NCBI RefSeq assembly: GCF_000313755.1
Contig: NZ_AMZB01000134.1
Span: 1 to 64,000 of the forward strand
Direction: 5' to 3'
DNA length: 64,000 nt
DNA from: Pseudomonas nitroreducens TX1
GTDB taxonomy: Bacteria; Pseudomonadota; Gammaproteobacteria; Pseudomonadales; Pseudomonadaceae
The notes under the pieces are model-generated. The model did no database searches. It was not told the origin of the DNA and was given only the letters and a program-made list of their open reading frames with translations. Below are positions 30,463 to 39,667 of this stretch, piece by piece (the stretch's first letter is position 1; each line of letters starts with the position of its first letter). Position numbers and translations under genes: made by a program.

Positions 30463-31767
30463 ATGAACACACCTGCCGCACCGCAGTATTCCGCCCACGA
30501 GCGCCGCTCGCGCATCCTTGCCATCGTCGGCGCCTCGTCGGGCAACCTGGTGGAGTGGTTCGACTTCTACGTCTACGCCTTCACCGCGCTGTACTTCGCC
30601 CATGCCTTCTTTCCGTCGGACGATCCGACGGTGCAGTTGCTCAACACCGCCGGGGTGTTCGCTGCAGGCTTCCTGATGCGTCCGATCGGTGGCTGGCTGT
30701 TCGGCCGCATCGCCGACAAGAAGGGCCGCAAGACCGCGATGATGATTTCGGTGCTGATGATGTGCGGCGGTTCGCTGGCAATCGCAGTCATGCCGACCTA
30801 CGCCACCATCGGCGTGGCGGCGCCCGCGCTGCTGTTGCTCGCGCGGCTGTTCCAGGGCCTCTCCGTGGGCGGTGAGTACGGTACCAGCGCGACCTACATG
30901 AGCGAGGTGGCGCTCAAGGGCCAGCGCGGCTTCTTCGCCTCGTTCCAGTACGTGACCCTGATCGGCGGCCAGCTGCTGGCCGTGCTGGTGGTGGTGATCC
31001 TGCAGCAGCTGCTGACCACCGAGGAACTGCGCGAGTGGGGCTGGCGGATTCCCTTCGTGGTCGGCGCCATCACTGCGGTGATCGCCTTCTACCTGCGCCG
31101 CTCGCTGAACGAGACGGCCAAGGAATCCAACCTCAAGCGCAAGGAATCGGGCACGCTCACCGAACTGTTCGCCCACCACAAGCGCGCCTTCTTCACCGTG
31201 CTCGGCTTCACCGCCGGCGGCTCGCTGATCTTCTACACCTTCACCACCTACATGCAGAAATACCTGGTGAACACCGCCGGGATGGACCCGAAGGTGGCCA
31301 GCGGCGTCATGACCTTCGCGCTGTTCTGCTACATGTGCATGCAGCCGCTGTTCGGCGCGCTGTCCGACCGCATCGGGCGCAAGACCTCGATGCTCTGGTT
31401 CGGCGCCCTGGGCATGCTCTGCACCTGGCCGATACTTGCGGCGCTGAAGACCGTCAGCAGCCCCTACGCGGCGTTCGGCCTGATCATCCTGGCGATGGCC
31501 ATCGTCAGCCTGTACACCTCGATCAGCGGCCTGATCAAGGCAGAGATGTTCCCGCCGCAGATCCGCGCGCTGGGTGTGGGCCTGTCCTACGCGGTGGGCA
31601 ACGCGATCTTCGGCGGCTCCGCCGAATACGCCGCGCTGGGCCTGAAGAGCATGGGCATGGAAGAGGTGTTCTATATCTACGTTTCGGTCATGTGCGGCGT
31701 GGCGCTGGTGGTCTGTCTGCTACTGCCGGATCTGCGCAAGGTCAGCTACCTCAACGACGAGGACTGA
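30463..31767 (+). CDS. MFS alpha-ketoglutarate/dicarboxylate:H+ symporter (KgtP/PA5530-like)
   Basis: A 434-residue twelve-helix transporter of the metabolite:H+ symporter (MHS) family. Characteristic segments are [14 protein letters not shown] in helix 1, [18 protein letters not shown] between helices 2 and 3, GLSVGGEYG in helix 4 and DRIGRK between helices 8 and 9. It is closest by feel to P. aeruginosa PA5530, an alpha-ketoglutarate carrier, but proline, citrate and shikimate carriers share these motifs. The ATG at 30463 has AGAGAA upstream; the longer frame covers promoter DNA. It converges with the next transporter with only 15 bases between. Confidence 0.85.
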   Translation: MNTPAAPQYSAHERRSRILAIVGASSGNLVEWFDFYVYAFTALYFAHAFFPSDDPTVQLLNTAGVFAAGFLMRPIGGWLFGRIADKKGRKTAMMISVLMMCGGSLAIAVMPTYATIGVAAPALLLLARLFQGLSVGGEYGTSATYMSEVALKGQRGFFASFQYVTLIGGQLLAVLVVVILQQLLTTEELREWGWRIPFVVGAITAVIAFYLRRSLNETAKESNLKRKESGTLTELFAHHKRAFFTVLGFTAGGSLIFYTFTTYMQKYLVNTAGMDPKVASGVMTFALFCYMCMQPLFGALSDRIGRKTSMLWFGALGMLCTWPILAALKTVSSPYAAFGLIILAMAIVSLYTSISGLIKAEMFPPQIRALGVGLSYAVGNAIFGGSAEYAALGLKSMGMEEVFYIYVSVMCGVALVVCLLLPDLRKVSYLNDED

Positions 31768-31782
31768 CCTGCGCCGGCAGCG

Positions 31783-33255
31783 CTAGTCGTTGCCGCGGCC
31801 GCGCAGGGCGTGGTCGGGCAGCGACAGGGCGATCAGCAGGGCCAGGGCGCCGAAGCCTGCGTTGATCAGGAACAGGTGGCCGAATACCCCATCCAGCGTG
31901 AGCCGCTGCGCTTCGTGGCCGGCTCCGCTGAGGCTGGCCAGCAGCGCGCTGGCCGACAGCCCGTGACCCGCCTCGCCCGCCAGCGGTTGCAGCATCGCCA
32001 GCAGCAACGCGGACATCAGCGCGATCCCCACCGCCCCGCCCAGTGAGCGGAACAGCGTGATATTGCTGGTCGCCACACCCAGGTGCTTCGCCTCCACGGC
32101 GCTCTGCGCCGCCACCAGGCTGGTGGGGAACTGCGTGCCGGCGGCGATGCCGGTCAGCAGCATGCAGATTCCTGAAACGAGGTAGGCACTCGGTGGTGTC
32201 AGTGCCAGACCGGCAATCGCCAGGGGCATCAGCAAACCGCCACCGACGATCTGCGGCTTGTAGCGGCCGATGATCGCCGTCAACCGGCCGCAACAGTACG
32301 CGCCGATCGGCACGCCCATGGCCAGCGGCAGCAGGTGCAGCGCGGCGCTGTCTGCGCCGGCGCCGGTCACCGACTGGAAGCGCAGCGGCACCAGCACCGA
32401 CAGCGAGATGACCTGGAAGCTGGCGAAGAAACTGATCAGCCAGCTCAGCGTGGCGGCGCGAATGCCGAACAGGTGCATCGGCACCAGCGGTTCAGGCGCG
32501 CGCCGCTCCTGCATGACGAACAAGGCGATCAGCAGCAGCGCGGCAGTGAACAGTGCGAGCATCTGTGGGTCGTTCCAGCGCGCGCCCTGGCCAACCTCCG
32601 TGATCGCCAGCAGCAGGCTGCCCAGGCCGGCGATCATCAGCATCGTGCCGAGGTAGTCGATCACCGGCTTGCGCCCCGGCACTGGCAGGCCGCGCAGGGT
32701 CTGGCGCGACACCGCGAGGGCGACCAGGCCCACCGGCAGGTTGATCAGGAACACCCAGCGCCACGACAGGTACTCGGTGAGCAGCCCGCCCAGCACCGGG
32801 CCGGCGATGCTCGCCACCGCGTACATGCTGCTGAAATAGCCCTGGTAGCGGCCGCGTTCGCGCGGCGGGACGATATCGCCGATGATCGCCTGGCTCACCG
32901 ACATCATGCCGCCGGCGCCGATGCCCTGCAGGACGCGGGCGAGCACCAGCTGCTCCATGCTCTGGGCCGCGCCGCAGAGCAGCGAGGCGAAGGTGAACAG
33001 GCCGATGGCGAAGAGCATCAGCACGCGGCGGCCGTAGAGGTCGCCGAGCTTGCCGTAGATCGGCATGGAGATGGTCATCGCCACCATGTAGCCGGAGATG
33101 ACCCAGGCCAGCAGGTCGAAATCGCCGAAACCTGCGGAAATCGCCGGCAGGGACACGGCGACGATGGTCTGGTCGAGCGCACCGAGGAAGATCGCCAGCA
33201 TCAGTCCCACCAGCACGGTGCGGACCGCTGGACGCGGCGCTGAGAAGGTAGTCAA
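31783..33255 (-). CDS. MFS drug efflux transporter, DHA2 (14-helix) family
   Basis: A protein of about 490 residues with the DHA2 signatures: LDQTIVAVSLPAI in helix 1, GKLGDLYGRR between helices 2 and 3, ARVLQGIGAGGM in helix 4 and the antiporter motif C-like AGPVLGGLL in helix 5, with SWRWVFLINLPVG after it. It probably exports a drug or toxic metabolite by proton antiport. No ATG fits the N-terminus; the TTG at 33255, five bases after AAGGGGG, is the best start, with another TTG at 33324 giving 513 residues. No regulator gene is adjacent. Confidence 0.82.
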   Translation of the reverse strand: MTTFSAPRPAVRTVLVGLMLAIFLGALDQTIVAVSLPAISAGFGDFDLLAWVISGYMVAMTISMPIYGKLGDLYGRRVLMLFAIGLFTFASLLCGAAQSMEQLVLARVLQGIGAGGMMSVSQAIIGDIVPPRERGRYQGYFSSMYAVASIAGPVLGGLLTEYLSWRWVFLINLPVGLVALAVSRQTLRGLPVPGRKPVIDYLGTMLMIAGLGSLLLAITEVGQGARWNDPQMLALFTAALLLIALFVMQERRAPEPLVPMHLFGIRAATLSWLISFFASFQVISLSVLVPLRFQSVTGAGADSAALHLLPLAMGVPIGAYCCGRLTAIIGRYKPQIVGGGLLMPLAIAGLALTPPSAYLVSGICMLLTGIAAGTQFPTSLVAAQSAVEAKHLGVATSNITLFRSLGGAVGIALMSALLLAMLQPLAGEAGHGLSASALLASLSGAGHEAQRLTLDGVFGHLFLINAGFGALALLIALSLPDHALRGRGND

Positions 33256-33414
33256 GACAGCCCCCTTGGACGGCAGAGGTCCTCCGGCCGGAATGCATGC
33301 GGAGGGAGCGTCAGTGTAGTGCAATGGAGCGACGAACTGTCACGCCGGCGTCATCCTTGCTGACCGGGAAAGGCTCTATCTCAGGGGTGGCAATGATGAT
33401 CGACACAGCGGCTG

Positions 33415-33422
33415 CTACGCTT
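33415..33422 (+). promoter_or_regulatory. Possible RpoS-type -10 box for the candidate sRNA
   Basis: CTACGCTT resembles the extended RpoS -10 consensus CTATACTT at six of eight positions and precedes the structured region at 33425-33523. It also begins a small palindrome, CTACGC-TT-GCGTAG. Confidence 0.35.
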
Positions 33423-33424
33423 GC

Positions 33425-33523
33425 GTAGCGAGCTATCGTTCGGCGCGTTCTTTTTGGGAACGCCCTGGGGTTCGCCGGACTCCACTGCAGAGGTATCGGC
33501 GGGCCGAAGCCCGATAGTTTTTT
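33425..33523 (+). ncRNA. Candidate structured small RNA upstream of cfa
   Basis: Within the gap before cfa, GGCGCGTTC pairs with GGAACGCC around TTTTT, and a second hairpin (TATCGGCGGGC with GCCCGATA, loop CGAA) is directly followed by TTTTTT, a typical Rho-independent end at 33517-33522. No gene upstream on the plus strand needs this terminator, since the nearest gene is on the other strand. It may be a free sRNA or a cfa leader attenuator. I do not recognise it as a named RNA. Confidence 0.45.
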
Positions 33524-33562
33524 GCGGACCGGGCCATAGGGGAAGACTATGGAGTAGCTGGT

Positions 33563-33569
33563 CTATAGT
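33563..33569 (+). promoter_or_regulatory. Likely RpoS-type -10 of cfa
   Basis: CTATAGT, 28 bases before the cfa start codon, is close to the RpoS -10 consensus CTATACT. Cyclopropane synthase genes are commonly RpoS-controlled in Pseudomonas. Confidence 0.5.
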
Positions 33570-33597
33570 TTTTCAGCCCTGTGACCAGGAGGTTTGC

Positions 33598-34782
33598 ATG
33601 AAAGCCAATCTGCCCTCTGAGTTGCTGTCCCTGCAGTTGCCGCTGCGCATCCGCATCGGCGAGGCCCAGGCGTTCGACCTGGGCCCCGACCCGCAGGTAA
33701 CTCTCGTGGTTCGCGATCCCACGTTGCTGACCGAGATCACCCATCCCAGCCTCGATATGCTCGGTCGTGCCTACGTCGAGAACCGCATGGACATCGAGGG
33801 GCCGATCGGCGAAGTGATCGCTACCGCCGACGCCCTGAGTGCGGCGCTGGGCGATGACGACAGCGCCGCCGATTTTGTGCGCGAAAGTCACGACAAGGCG
33901 ACGGACGCCGAAGCCATCCATTACCACTACGACCTGTCCAACGCGTTCTACCAGCTCTGGCTCGACCCGGAGATGGTGTACTCCTGCGCCTACTACGAGA
34001 CCGGCAACGAAGACCTCGCCACGGCCCAGCTGGCCAAGCTGCGCCACCTGTGCCGCAAGCTGCGCCTGAAACCGGGTGAGAAGCTGCTCGATGTCGGCTG
34101 CGGCTGGGGCGGGCTGGCGCGTCTGGCCGCCCGTGAATTCGGCGCGCAGGTGCACGGCATCACCTTGAGCGAAGAGCAGCTCAAGCTGGGCCGCGAGCGG
34201 GTCAAGGCCGACGGCCTGGAAGGCAAGGTGACGCTGGAGTTGCTGGACTATCGCGACCTTCCGCGCGATGGCCGCTACGACAAGGTGGTCAGCGTCGGCA
34301 TGTTCGAGCATGTCGGCCATGCCAACCTCGGCCTCTATTTCCAGCATCTGTACGAAGCCGTCCGTCCGGGCGGGCTGGTGATGAACCACGGCATCACCTC
34401 CAGCGATACGGAGGGTCGGCCCGTCGGGCGCGGCGCCGGGGACTTCATCGACCGCTACGTGTTCCCCCATGGCGAGCTGCCGCACCTGTCTCTGGCTGTC
34501 GCGCGGATGAGCGAGACGGGGCTCGAAGTCGTCGACGTCGAAGGCCTTCGACTGCATTACGCGCGTACCCTGGATTTCTGGAGTGCCAATCTCGAGGCGA
34601 AATTGGCCGAGGCAGCGGAACTGGTGCCCGAGCAGGCCCTGCGTATCTGGCGGCTTTACCTCGCCGGTTGCGCCTATGGCTTCAAGAAAGGCTGGATCAA
34701 CCTGCACCAGATCCTTGCCAGCAAGCCGCACGCCGACGGAGGCCACGAGGTGCCCTGGAGCCGTCGCGACCTCTACACCTGA
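33598..34782 (+). CDS. cfa: Cyclopropane-fatty-acyl-phospholipid synthase
   Basis: A 394-residue methyltransferase that adds a methylene group from S-adenosylmethionine across double bonds of membrane phospholipid acyl chains, usually in stationary phase. The SAM-binding motif is LLDVGCGWGGLA (163-174); HYHYDLSNAFYQLWLDP, YSCAYYE and the active-site region MFEHVGHANL follow. AGGAGG precedes the ATG at 33598. An RpoS-like promoter and a candidate small RNA lie upstream. P. aeruginosa PA5546 is the likely counterpart. Confidence 0.9.
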   Translation: MKANLPSELLSLQLPLRIRIGEAQAFDLGPDPQVTLVVRDPTLLTEITHPSLDMLGRAYVENRMDIEGPIGEVIATADALSAALGDDDSAADFVRESHDKATDAEAIHYHYDLSNAFYQLWLDPEMVYSCAYYETGNEDLATAQLAKLRHLCRKLRLKPGEKLLDVGCGWGGLARLAAREFGAQVHGITLSEEQLKLGRERVKADGLEGKVTLELLDYRDLPRDGRYDKVVSVGMFEHVGHANLGLYFQHLYEAVRPGGLVMNHGITSSDTEGRPVGRGAGDFIDRYVFPHGELPHLSLAVARMSETGLEVVDVEGLRLHYARTLDFWSANLEAKLAEAAELVPEQALRIWRLYLAGCAYGFKKGWINLHQILASKPHADGGHEVPWSRRDLYT

Positions 34783-34800
34783 GCCTGTTCAGGGCCTGCC

Positions 34801-34826
34801 ATCGGGCCCGGCTTGCCGGGCCCGAT
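34801..34826 (+). terminator. Strong hairpin after cfa
   Basis: ATCGGGCCCGG and CCGGGCCCGAT form a perfect 11-base stem with a 4-base loop 18 bases past the cfa stop codon. There is no T-run, so it may block 3' exonucleases rather than terminate. Confidence 0.5.
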
Positions 34827-34913
34827 GCATTTCCGGCGTGGAGCAAAAGGCTTGCATCGAGGGGATCGGGAGGCTAAACCCCCTTTTCCCACTGACTCTT
34901 TGGTAAACGAATC

Positions 34914-35390
34914 ATGGTGAATTTCTTCCCGGACCTGTCCCTTGTCGAACTCTCGCCCGCGCAGGCGCCCTGGTCGCTGTTGCTCAAGGCCGATCCCAGC
35001 CGCGAACAGATCGAGACCTACCTGCCTGACTCCCGCCTGCTGGCGCTGAACGAGGCGGACTCCGTCCGTGGCGTACTGACGCTGACGCCCCGCGAGCCCG
35101 GCGTCGCCGAAATCACCAGCGTCGCGGTGGAGGACGAATGGCAGGAGCGCGGCCTGGGCCGGCGCCTGCTGCTGGCGGCCATCGAGCAGGCGCGCGAGGC
35201 CGGCCTGCAGCGCCTGACCATCGCCACCGGCAACTCCAGCCTGGCCCAACTCGGCCTGTACCAGCGCCTGGGCTTCCGCATCGTTGGCATCGAGACGGAT
35301 CACTTCGTGCGGCATTATCCCGAGCCGATCTACGAGAACGGCATCCAGTGTCGCGACCAGATTCGTCTGGCGCTCGACCTCGGCGTCTAG
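34914..35390 (+). CDS. GNAT-family N-acetyltransferase
   Basis: A 158-residue acetyltransferase with the acetyl-CoA motif A, ITSVAVEDEWQERGLGRRLL (about 67-86, pyrophosphate loop QERGLG), and a motif B ending LGLYQRLGFRIVGIE. The substrate is unknown. It converges with folE2 and the two genes share a CTAG: the TAG stop of each is read from the same four bases. Confidence 0.8.
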   Translation: MVNFFPDLSLVELSPAQAPWSLLLKADPSREQIETYLPDSRLLALNEADSVRGVLTLTPREPGVAEITSVAVEDEWQERGLGRRLLLAAIEQAREAGLQRLTIATGNSSLAQLGLYQRLGFRIVGIETDHFVRHYPEPIYENGIQCRDQIRLALDLGV

Positions 35391-36274
35391 TCGCGCCTCC
35401 AGCGACTCACCGCTACCGCATCGTGGGCGTGCAGACTTTCCGCGTGCACCACGCGCACCTCGAAACCTGACACCTCTTCGCGCTGCAGCAGCGCCCGGTG
35501 CAGCCGGCGTGCGGCGTCCTCGCAGAACATCAGGTTCTGCCCGTTGGCCAGGGCGAAGGCCTGTTCGTCGGCGCGTTTCACCGCCGTCTGCACGGCGGTG
35601 CCGAGGGCTGCTTCGGCTTGATCGATCAGCTCGCTGAAGGCGAATGCCTGCGCGGTCGGGCCGAGTTGCACCTGCAACTGTGCCTCGCTGCGCTGGCTAT
35701 GCGGCGTGGCGACTATGCCCTGCGGGCTGCCTAGCCAGGCGCGGACCTCGCTCGCCTTCAGCGGGCGGCCCGCGAAGTCGCTGTCGAAGCGCTCCTGGAT
35801 CAACTGCCGAGCGAGTGCCGCCGAGCACGGGCAGGTCGAGGAATAGGGCAGGCTCAGACGCAACTCCAACTGCAGCGCATCGTCCTCAAGCTGCGCATGG
35901 ATCTCGCAGGGATAGCGCTTCCAACCGCTCAGCGGACTCACCAGTGCCGGCCGTCGCAGCAGCAGTTCGAAACGCAGTGCCAGGCGCGCGCGGCGGGAGA
36001 GCTGCGCGTGGCTGCGGAGAAACTGCTTGAGCAGGTCACGCAGCAGGGCGGGTGAAAGCTCCGCTTCCGCCAGCGCCTCCAGCGCCAGGTACAGACGTGA
36101 CATGTGAATGCCGCGCGCCTCCGCTTCGTCGAGGCTGACGCTGGCATCGGCATAGGCGGCAACGCGCTCGCCGGCGATACGCAGCGGCACGGCGATGCCG
36201 TGCATGCCGACCCAGTCGAGCGGGATGGGCAGGCGGGTGGATTGGCAGGCGATATCGGGAAGCAGCGCGGTCAT
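35387..36274 (-). CDS. folE2: GTP cyclohydrolase IB (zinc-independent FolE2)
   Basis: A 295-residue COG1469-type enzyme that makes dihydroneopterin triphosphate from GTP for folate synthesis. It can use other metals and so stands in for zinc-dependent FolE when zinc is scarce. Family motifs are the cysteine-containing YSSTCPCSAALA segment and the FCEDAARR region near the C-terminus. The ATG at 36274 is chosen because the family start follows it; the longer frame would read through the promoter. A perfect Zur box lies 23 bases upstream, so it should be derepressed by zinc starvation, as for P. aeruginosa PA5539. Confidence 0.92.
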   Translation of the reverse strand: MTALLPDIACQSTRLPIPLDWVGMHGIAVPLRIAGERVAAYADASVSLDEAEARGIHMSRLYLALEALAEAELSPALLRDLLKQFLRSHAQLSRRARLALRFELLLRRPALVSPLSGWKRYPCEIHAQLEDDALQLELRLSLPYSSTCPCSAALARQLIQERFDSDFAGRPLKASEVRAWLGSPQGIVATPHSQRSEAQLQVQLGPTAQAFAFSELIDQAEAALGTAVQTAVKRADEQAFALANGQNLMFCEDAARRLHRALLQREEVSGFEVRVVHAESLHAHDAVAVSRWRRD

Positions 36275-36296
36275 GGGCGGGTCACGATTGGAAATT

Positions 36297-36309
36297 GTTA
36301 TAATATAAC
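36297..36309 (-). promoter_or_regulatory. Zur box of folE2
   Basis: GTTATA-A-TATAAC is a perfect palindrome with one central base, 23 bases before the folE2 start codon. It is identical to the box at 36816-36828. Confidence 0.9.
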
Positions 36310-36341
36310 GTATTTGCTTCCCGACCATCCCGCAAGAGTCT

Positions 36342-36743
36342 TCAGCGCGGCTGCTGCTTGCAGCCGCTGACCCGGCCGCAGGTCAACCGTGCGCTGTCAC
36401 CCGAAGAGCTGCTGAAGCGGCTGATATGGGTCCAGCCGATGCCGCGGCTGGTGCCGACCCACACCTGGCCGTCGTTGGTCACTCCGCTGAAGAAGGTCAG
36501 GCTGCCGTACCGCGTGCCCGTCTGCGCCCAGCGCCGTCCGCTGCTGGCCTCGAAACCTCGCAGGTACGTGTCATGGCCCTGGGTGGCGACGCTGTAGAGA
36601 TTCCCTGAATCGTCCATGCAGGCCAGAACCGACGCCGACCAGGCACAGCGCGCCGGTTCCTCGCCGGGGAAGGGCAGTGGCGCGGCACCGCTGGCGTGGG
36701 CGAGGGGTGCGAACAGGCAGAACAACAGGGCGCGGCGCAGCAT
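36342..36743 (-). CDS. Hypothetical secreted protein, Zur-promoter neighbour
   Basis: A 133-residue protein I do not recognise. Residues 1-20 look like a signal peptide (MLRRALLFCLFAPLAHASG). The mature part has short Gly/Ser/Tyr-rich strands such as GNLYSVATQGHDTYL, RGFEASSGRRWAQTG and GQVWVGTSRGIGW, resembling one or two blades of a beta-propeller. Four cysteines may pair. The ATG at 36743 lacks a clear ribosome site; the upstream ATG at 36830 would put the Zur box inside the gene. It is divergent from dksA2 and shares its Zur-box promoter region, while ending 32 bases from the folE2 Zur box. Confidence 0.55.
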   Translation of the reverse strand: MLRRALLFCLFAPLAHASGAAPLPFPGEEPARCAWSASVLACMDDSGNLYSVATQGHDTYLRGFEASSGRRWAQTGTRYGSLTFFSGVTNDGQVWVGTSRGIGWTHISRFSSSSGDSARLTCGRVSGCKQQPR

Positions 36744-36815
36744 CGGAGGTCTCGGGAGGCGGGTGGAGCAGCGTTTCGGTATCGCATGTCGGCAGGCTAT
36801 TGTCGAGTTCGAATT

Positions 36816-36828
36816 GTTATAATATAAC
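36816..36828 (+). promoter_or_regulatory. Zur box of dksA2
   Basis: A second perfect GTTATA-A-TATAAC palindrome, 30 bases before the dksA2 start codon. It may also repress the divergent hypothetical gene. Confidence 0.9.
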
Positions 36829-36858
36829 ATAAAAGATCACTCCCTTCCGGAGACGGTC

Positions 36859-37263
36859 ATGACCGAACAGGAACTGCTCGCCCAGCCTGGCGAGGCCTAC
36901 ATGAGCGAGGCACAACAGGGCTATTTCCGCGCACTGCTGCTGGACCAGCGCGACGAGCTGCAGGTCCGCATCGAAGAAGAATTCCAGGCACTTCAGGACC
37001 CCGAGCAGGCCAGCGACGAAGCCGATGTCGCCAGTCGCGAGGAGTCGCGCCTGTGGCAACTGCGCCTGCTGGAACGCGAGAAGAAGCTGCTCGACAAGAT
37101 CGACCAGTCGCTGGAGCGCCTGGCCCGCGGCGATTACGGCTGGTGCGAGGAAACCGGCGAACCGATCGGCCTGCGCCGCCTGCTGCTGCGCCCCACTGCC
37201 TCGCTGTGCGTCGAGGCCAAGGAGCGCCAGGAACGGCGCGAACTGCACATCCGCGAAGCCTGA
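36859..37263 (+). CDS. dksA2: DksA2, zinc-independent DksA paralogue
   Basis: A 134-residue RNA polymerase secondary-channel factor acting with ppGpp. The coiled-coil tip motif DxxDxA is present (Asp53, Asp56, Ala58). The C-terminal finger has Cys96, Thr99, Cys117 and Ala120 where DksA has four zinc-binding cysteines, so it cannot hold zinc in the usual way. This Cys-Thr-Cys-Ala pattern is that of P. aeruginosa DksA2, which supports the stringent response in zinc starvation. A perfect Zur box lies upstream. The G3E GTPase gene follows after 20 bases. Confidence 0.94.
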   Translation: MTEQELLAQPGEAYMSEAQQGYFRALLLDQRDELQVRIEEEFQALQDPEQASDEADVASREESRLWQLRLLEREKKLLDKIDQSLERLARGDYGWCEETGEPIGLRRLLLRPTASLCVEAKERQERRELHIREA

Positions 37264-37283
37264 CATCCTTGGAGAAGCCCACC

Positions 37284-38486
<1,203 letters not shown>

Positions 38487-38575
38487 TGCTCATTTGGATT
38501 GTCCGACAAGCGCTTCGGGCCCGGTTTTTGGATCGAGAGCCACCGTCCGCATCTGTTGCCCTGTACCAGGAATCT

Positions 38576-38712
38576 CCCTCTCCCTGACCCTCTCCCTGAA
38601 GGGAGAGGGGACTGGTTCGGAGCAGGATTGAAACCTTAGCGTCAGCCGGCACGGACGGCTCCCTCTCCCTTCAGGGAGAGGGCGGGGGAGAGGACGTGCC
38701 TCATTGCGATAT
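38576..38712. repeat. CCCTCTCCC bipartite repeat, copy A
   Basis: It starts CCCTCTCCCTGACCCTCTCC and contains the internal conserved string GGAGCAGGATTGAAACCTTA, then the second half CCCTCTCCCTTCAGGGAGAG. It is almost identical to copy B at 38873-39012. Confidence 0.85.
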
Positions 38713-38872
38713 TCCGCGTAGGAGGGCTCTTTCGCGCTGGTCGTGCCCATGGCGCGCTACATCGTGAACGGGATTGCTCCTGCGGGTGGGTGATTATCCC
38801 TTCTGGAGTGCCAAGTGGCTGTGAGTGATCGCGGGCATCGCCCGCTTACGTCAACTCCTGCGTGGTGGCTTG

Positions 38873-39012
38873 CCCTCTCCCTAACCCTCTCCCTGAAAGG
38901 AGAGGGGACTGGTTTGGAGCAGGATTGAAACCTTAGCGTCAGCCTGCACGGACGGCTCCCTCTCCCTTCAGGGAGAGGGCGGGGGGAGAGGGCGTGCCCC
39001 AGTGCGATATTT
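38873..39012. repeat. CCCTCTCCC bipartite repeat, copy B
   Basis: It matches copy A over its whole length with only scattered changes, including the internal AGGATTGAAACCTTAGCGTC. The closeness of the two copies suggests recent local duplication. Confidence 0.85.
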
Positions 39013-39014
39013 CG

Positions 39015-39093
39015 GTAGGAGCGCCTTTTTCCGCGCGGGCCCTTCTGGAACGCGAAGTGGCTGTGAGCGATCGCGGACGGAGTCCGCTCCTAC
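39015..39093. repeat. REP-like element following copy B
   Basis: GTAGGAGCGCC opens and GCGGACGGAGTCCGCTCCTA closes this stretch; it is a variant of the pair at 4572-4653. Confidence 0.65.
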
Positions 39094-39110
39094 GCAAGGT
39101 TTCGTGCGGC

Positions 39111-39142
39111 AAAAAAAATGGGCCACCCCGAGAGAGCGGCCC
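39111..39142 (-). terminator. Terminator of the small Cys-rich protein gene
   Basis: On the minus strand GGGCC and GGCCC enclose a 13-base loop with additional pairing, followed by an A-T pair and eight T residues. It lies about 90 bases past the stop codon at 39235. Confidence 0.7.
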
Positions 39143-39234
39143 GATTCACCAAGATCATGTCCGGCGTGGGGTGCCGGGAGGGTGTGAGGTACCCGTCGAC
39201 AGTAAGCCCGAGCTGTGTGACAGGGCGATGACCG

Positions 39235-39591
39235 TTACTCGCCCTTGCGCCAGTGGCCGTTGCTCTGGCTCTCGCAGAACGGCTGGAGGATGCGCGCGTC
39301 ACTCGCCACGCCGTAGTAGTGGATGTCCTGGCGGTAGGGCACGCCCTGGGTCTGGGCATTCTCGCAGACGCCGAAGGCGCCGCTGGGGCAGTTCTCGGCG
39401 TAGGCCACCTCGACCTTCTGGTCCTTGAGCTGCGGCTGGCAGAAGCCCTCGCGGAAGAGTTTTTCCGGGATGGTGCGGTTTTGCTGGCAGACCTTCACGT
39501 CGACGTCCTTGCCCTGGGTGTGCACCACGCAGGCCTCGCCGTGGGCGAGCAGGGGCAGGCAGGCGAGGGCAAGAGGCATGAGCAGGCGCAT
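39235..39591 (-). CDS. Hypothetical small periplasmic cysteine-rich protein
   Basis: A 118-residue protein with a clear signal peptide (about 1-18, MRLLMPLALACLPLLAHGEA). The mature part has six cysteines, suggesting disulfides, with short recognisable runs such as ACVVHTQGKDVDVKVCQQN and ENCPSGAFGVCEN. I do not recognise the family. It is divergent from the CobW-like gene with 76 bases between, so they may share regulation. Confidence 0.65.
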   Translation of the reverse strand: MRLLMPLALACLPLLAHGEACVVHTQGKDVDVKVCQQNRTIPEKLFREGFCQPQLKDQKVEVAYAENCPSGAFGVCENAQTQGVPYRQDIHYYGVASDARILQPFCESQSNGHWRKGE

Positions 39592-39667
39592 GGTCGATCC
39601 GGGGTGGCGTGACGAAGCCGCGACTCTAGCGCTTTTCCCGGCGAGCGTCAGGCGGCACCATGGGCGA

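Larger units (their letters stand above)
38487..39110. other. Repeat-filled intergenic region after the G3E GTPase gene
   Basis: No gene is visible across about 620 bases. The region is nearly all repeat DNA: two copies of the bipartite CCCTCTCCC element and REP-like pieces, forming two similar units of about 220-275 bases (38576-38850 and 38873-39093). Confidence 0.7.

Noticed and set aside
36744-36830. Longer start for the hypothetical secreted protein
   Set aside because: It would place the dksA2 Zur box inside the coding sequence and put a hydrophilic stretch ahead of a good signal peptide.
38576-39093. Repeats considered as a CRISPR array
   Set aside because: Only two units, no regular spacers of equal length, no cas genes; the unit occurs elsewhere as a dispersed intergenic element.
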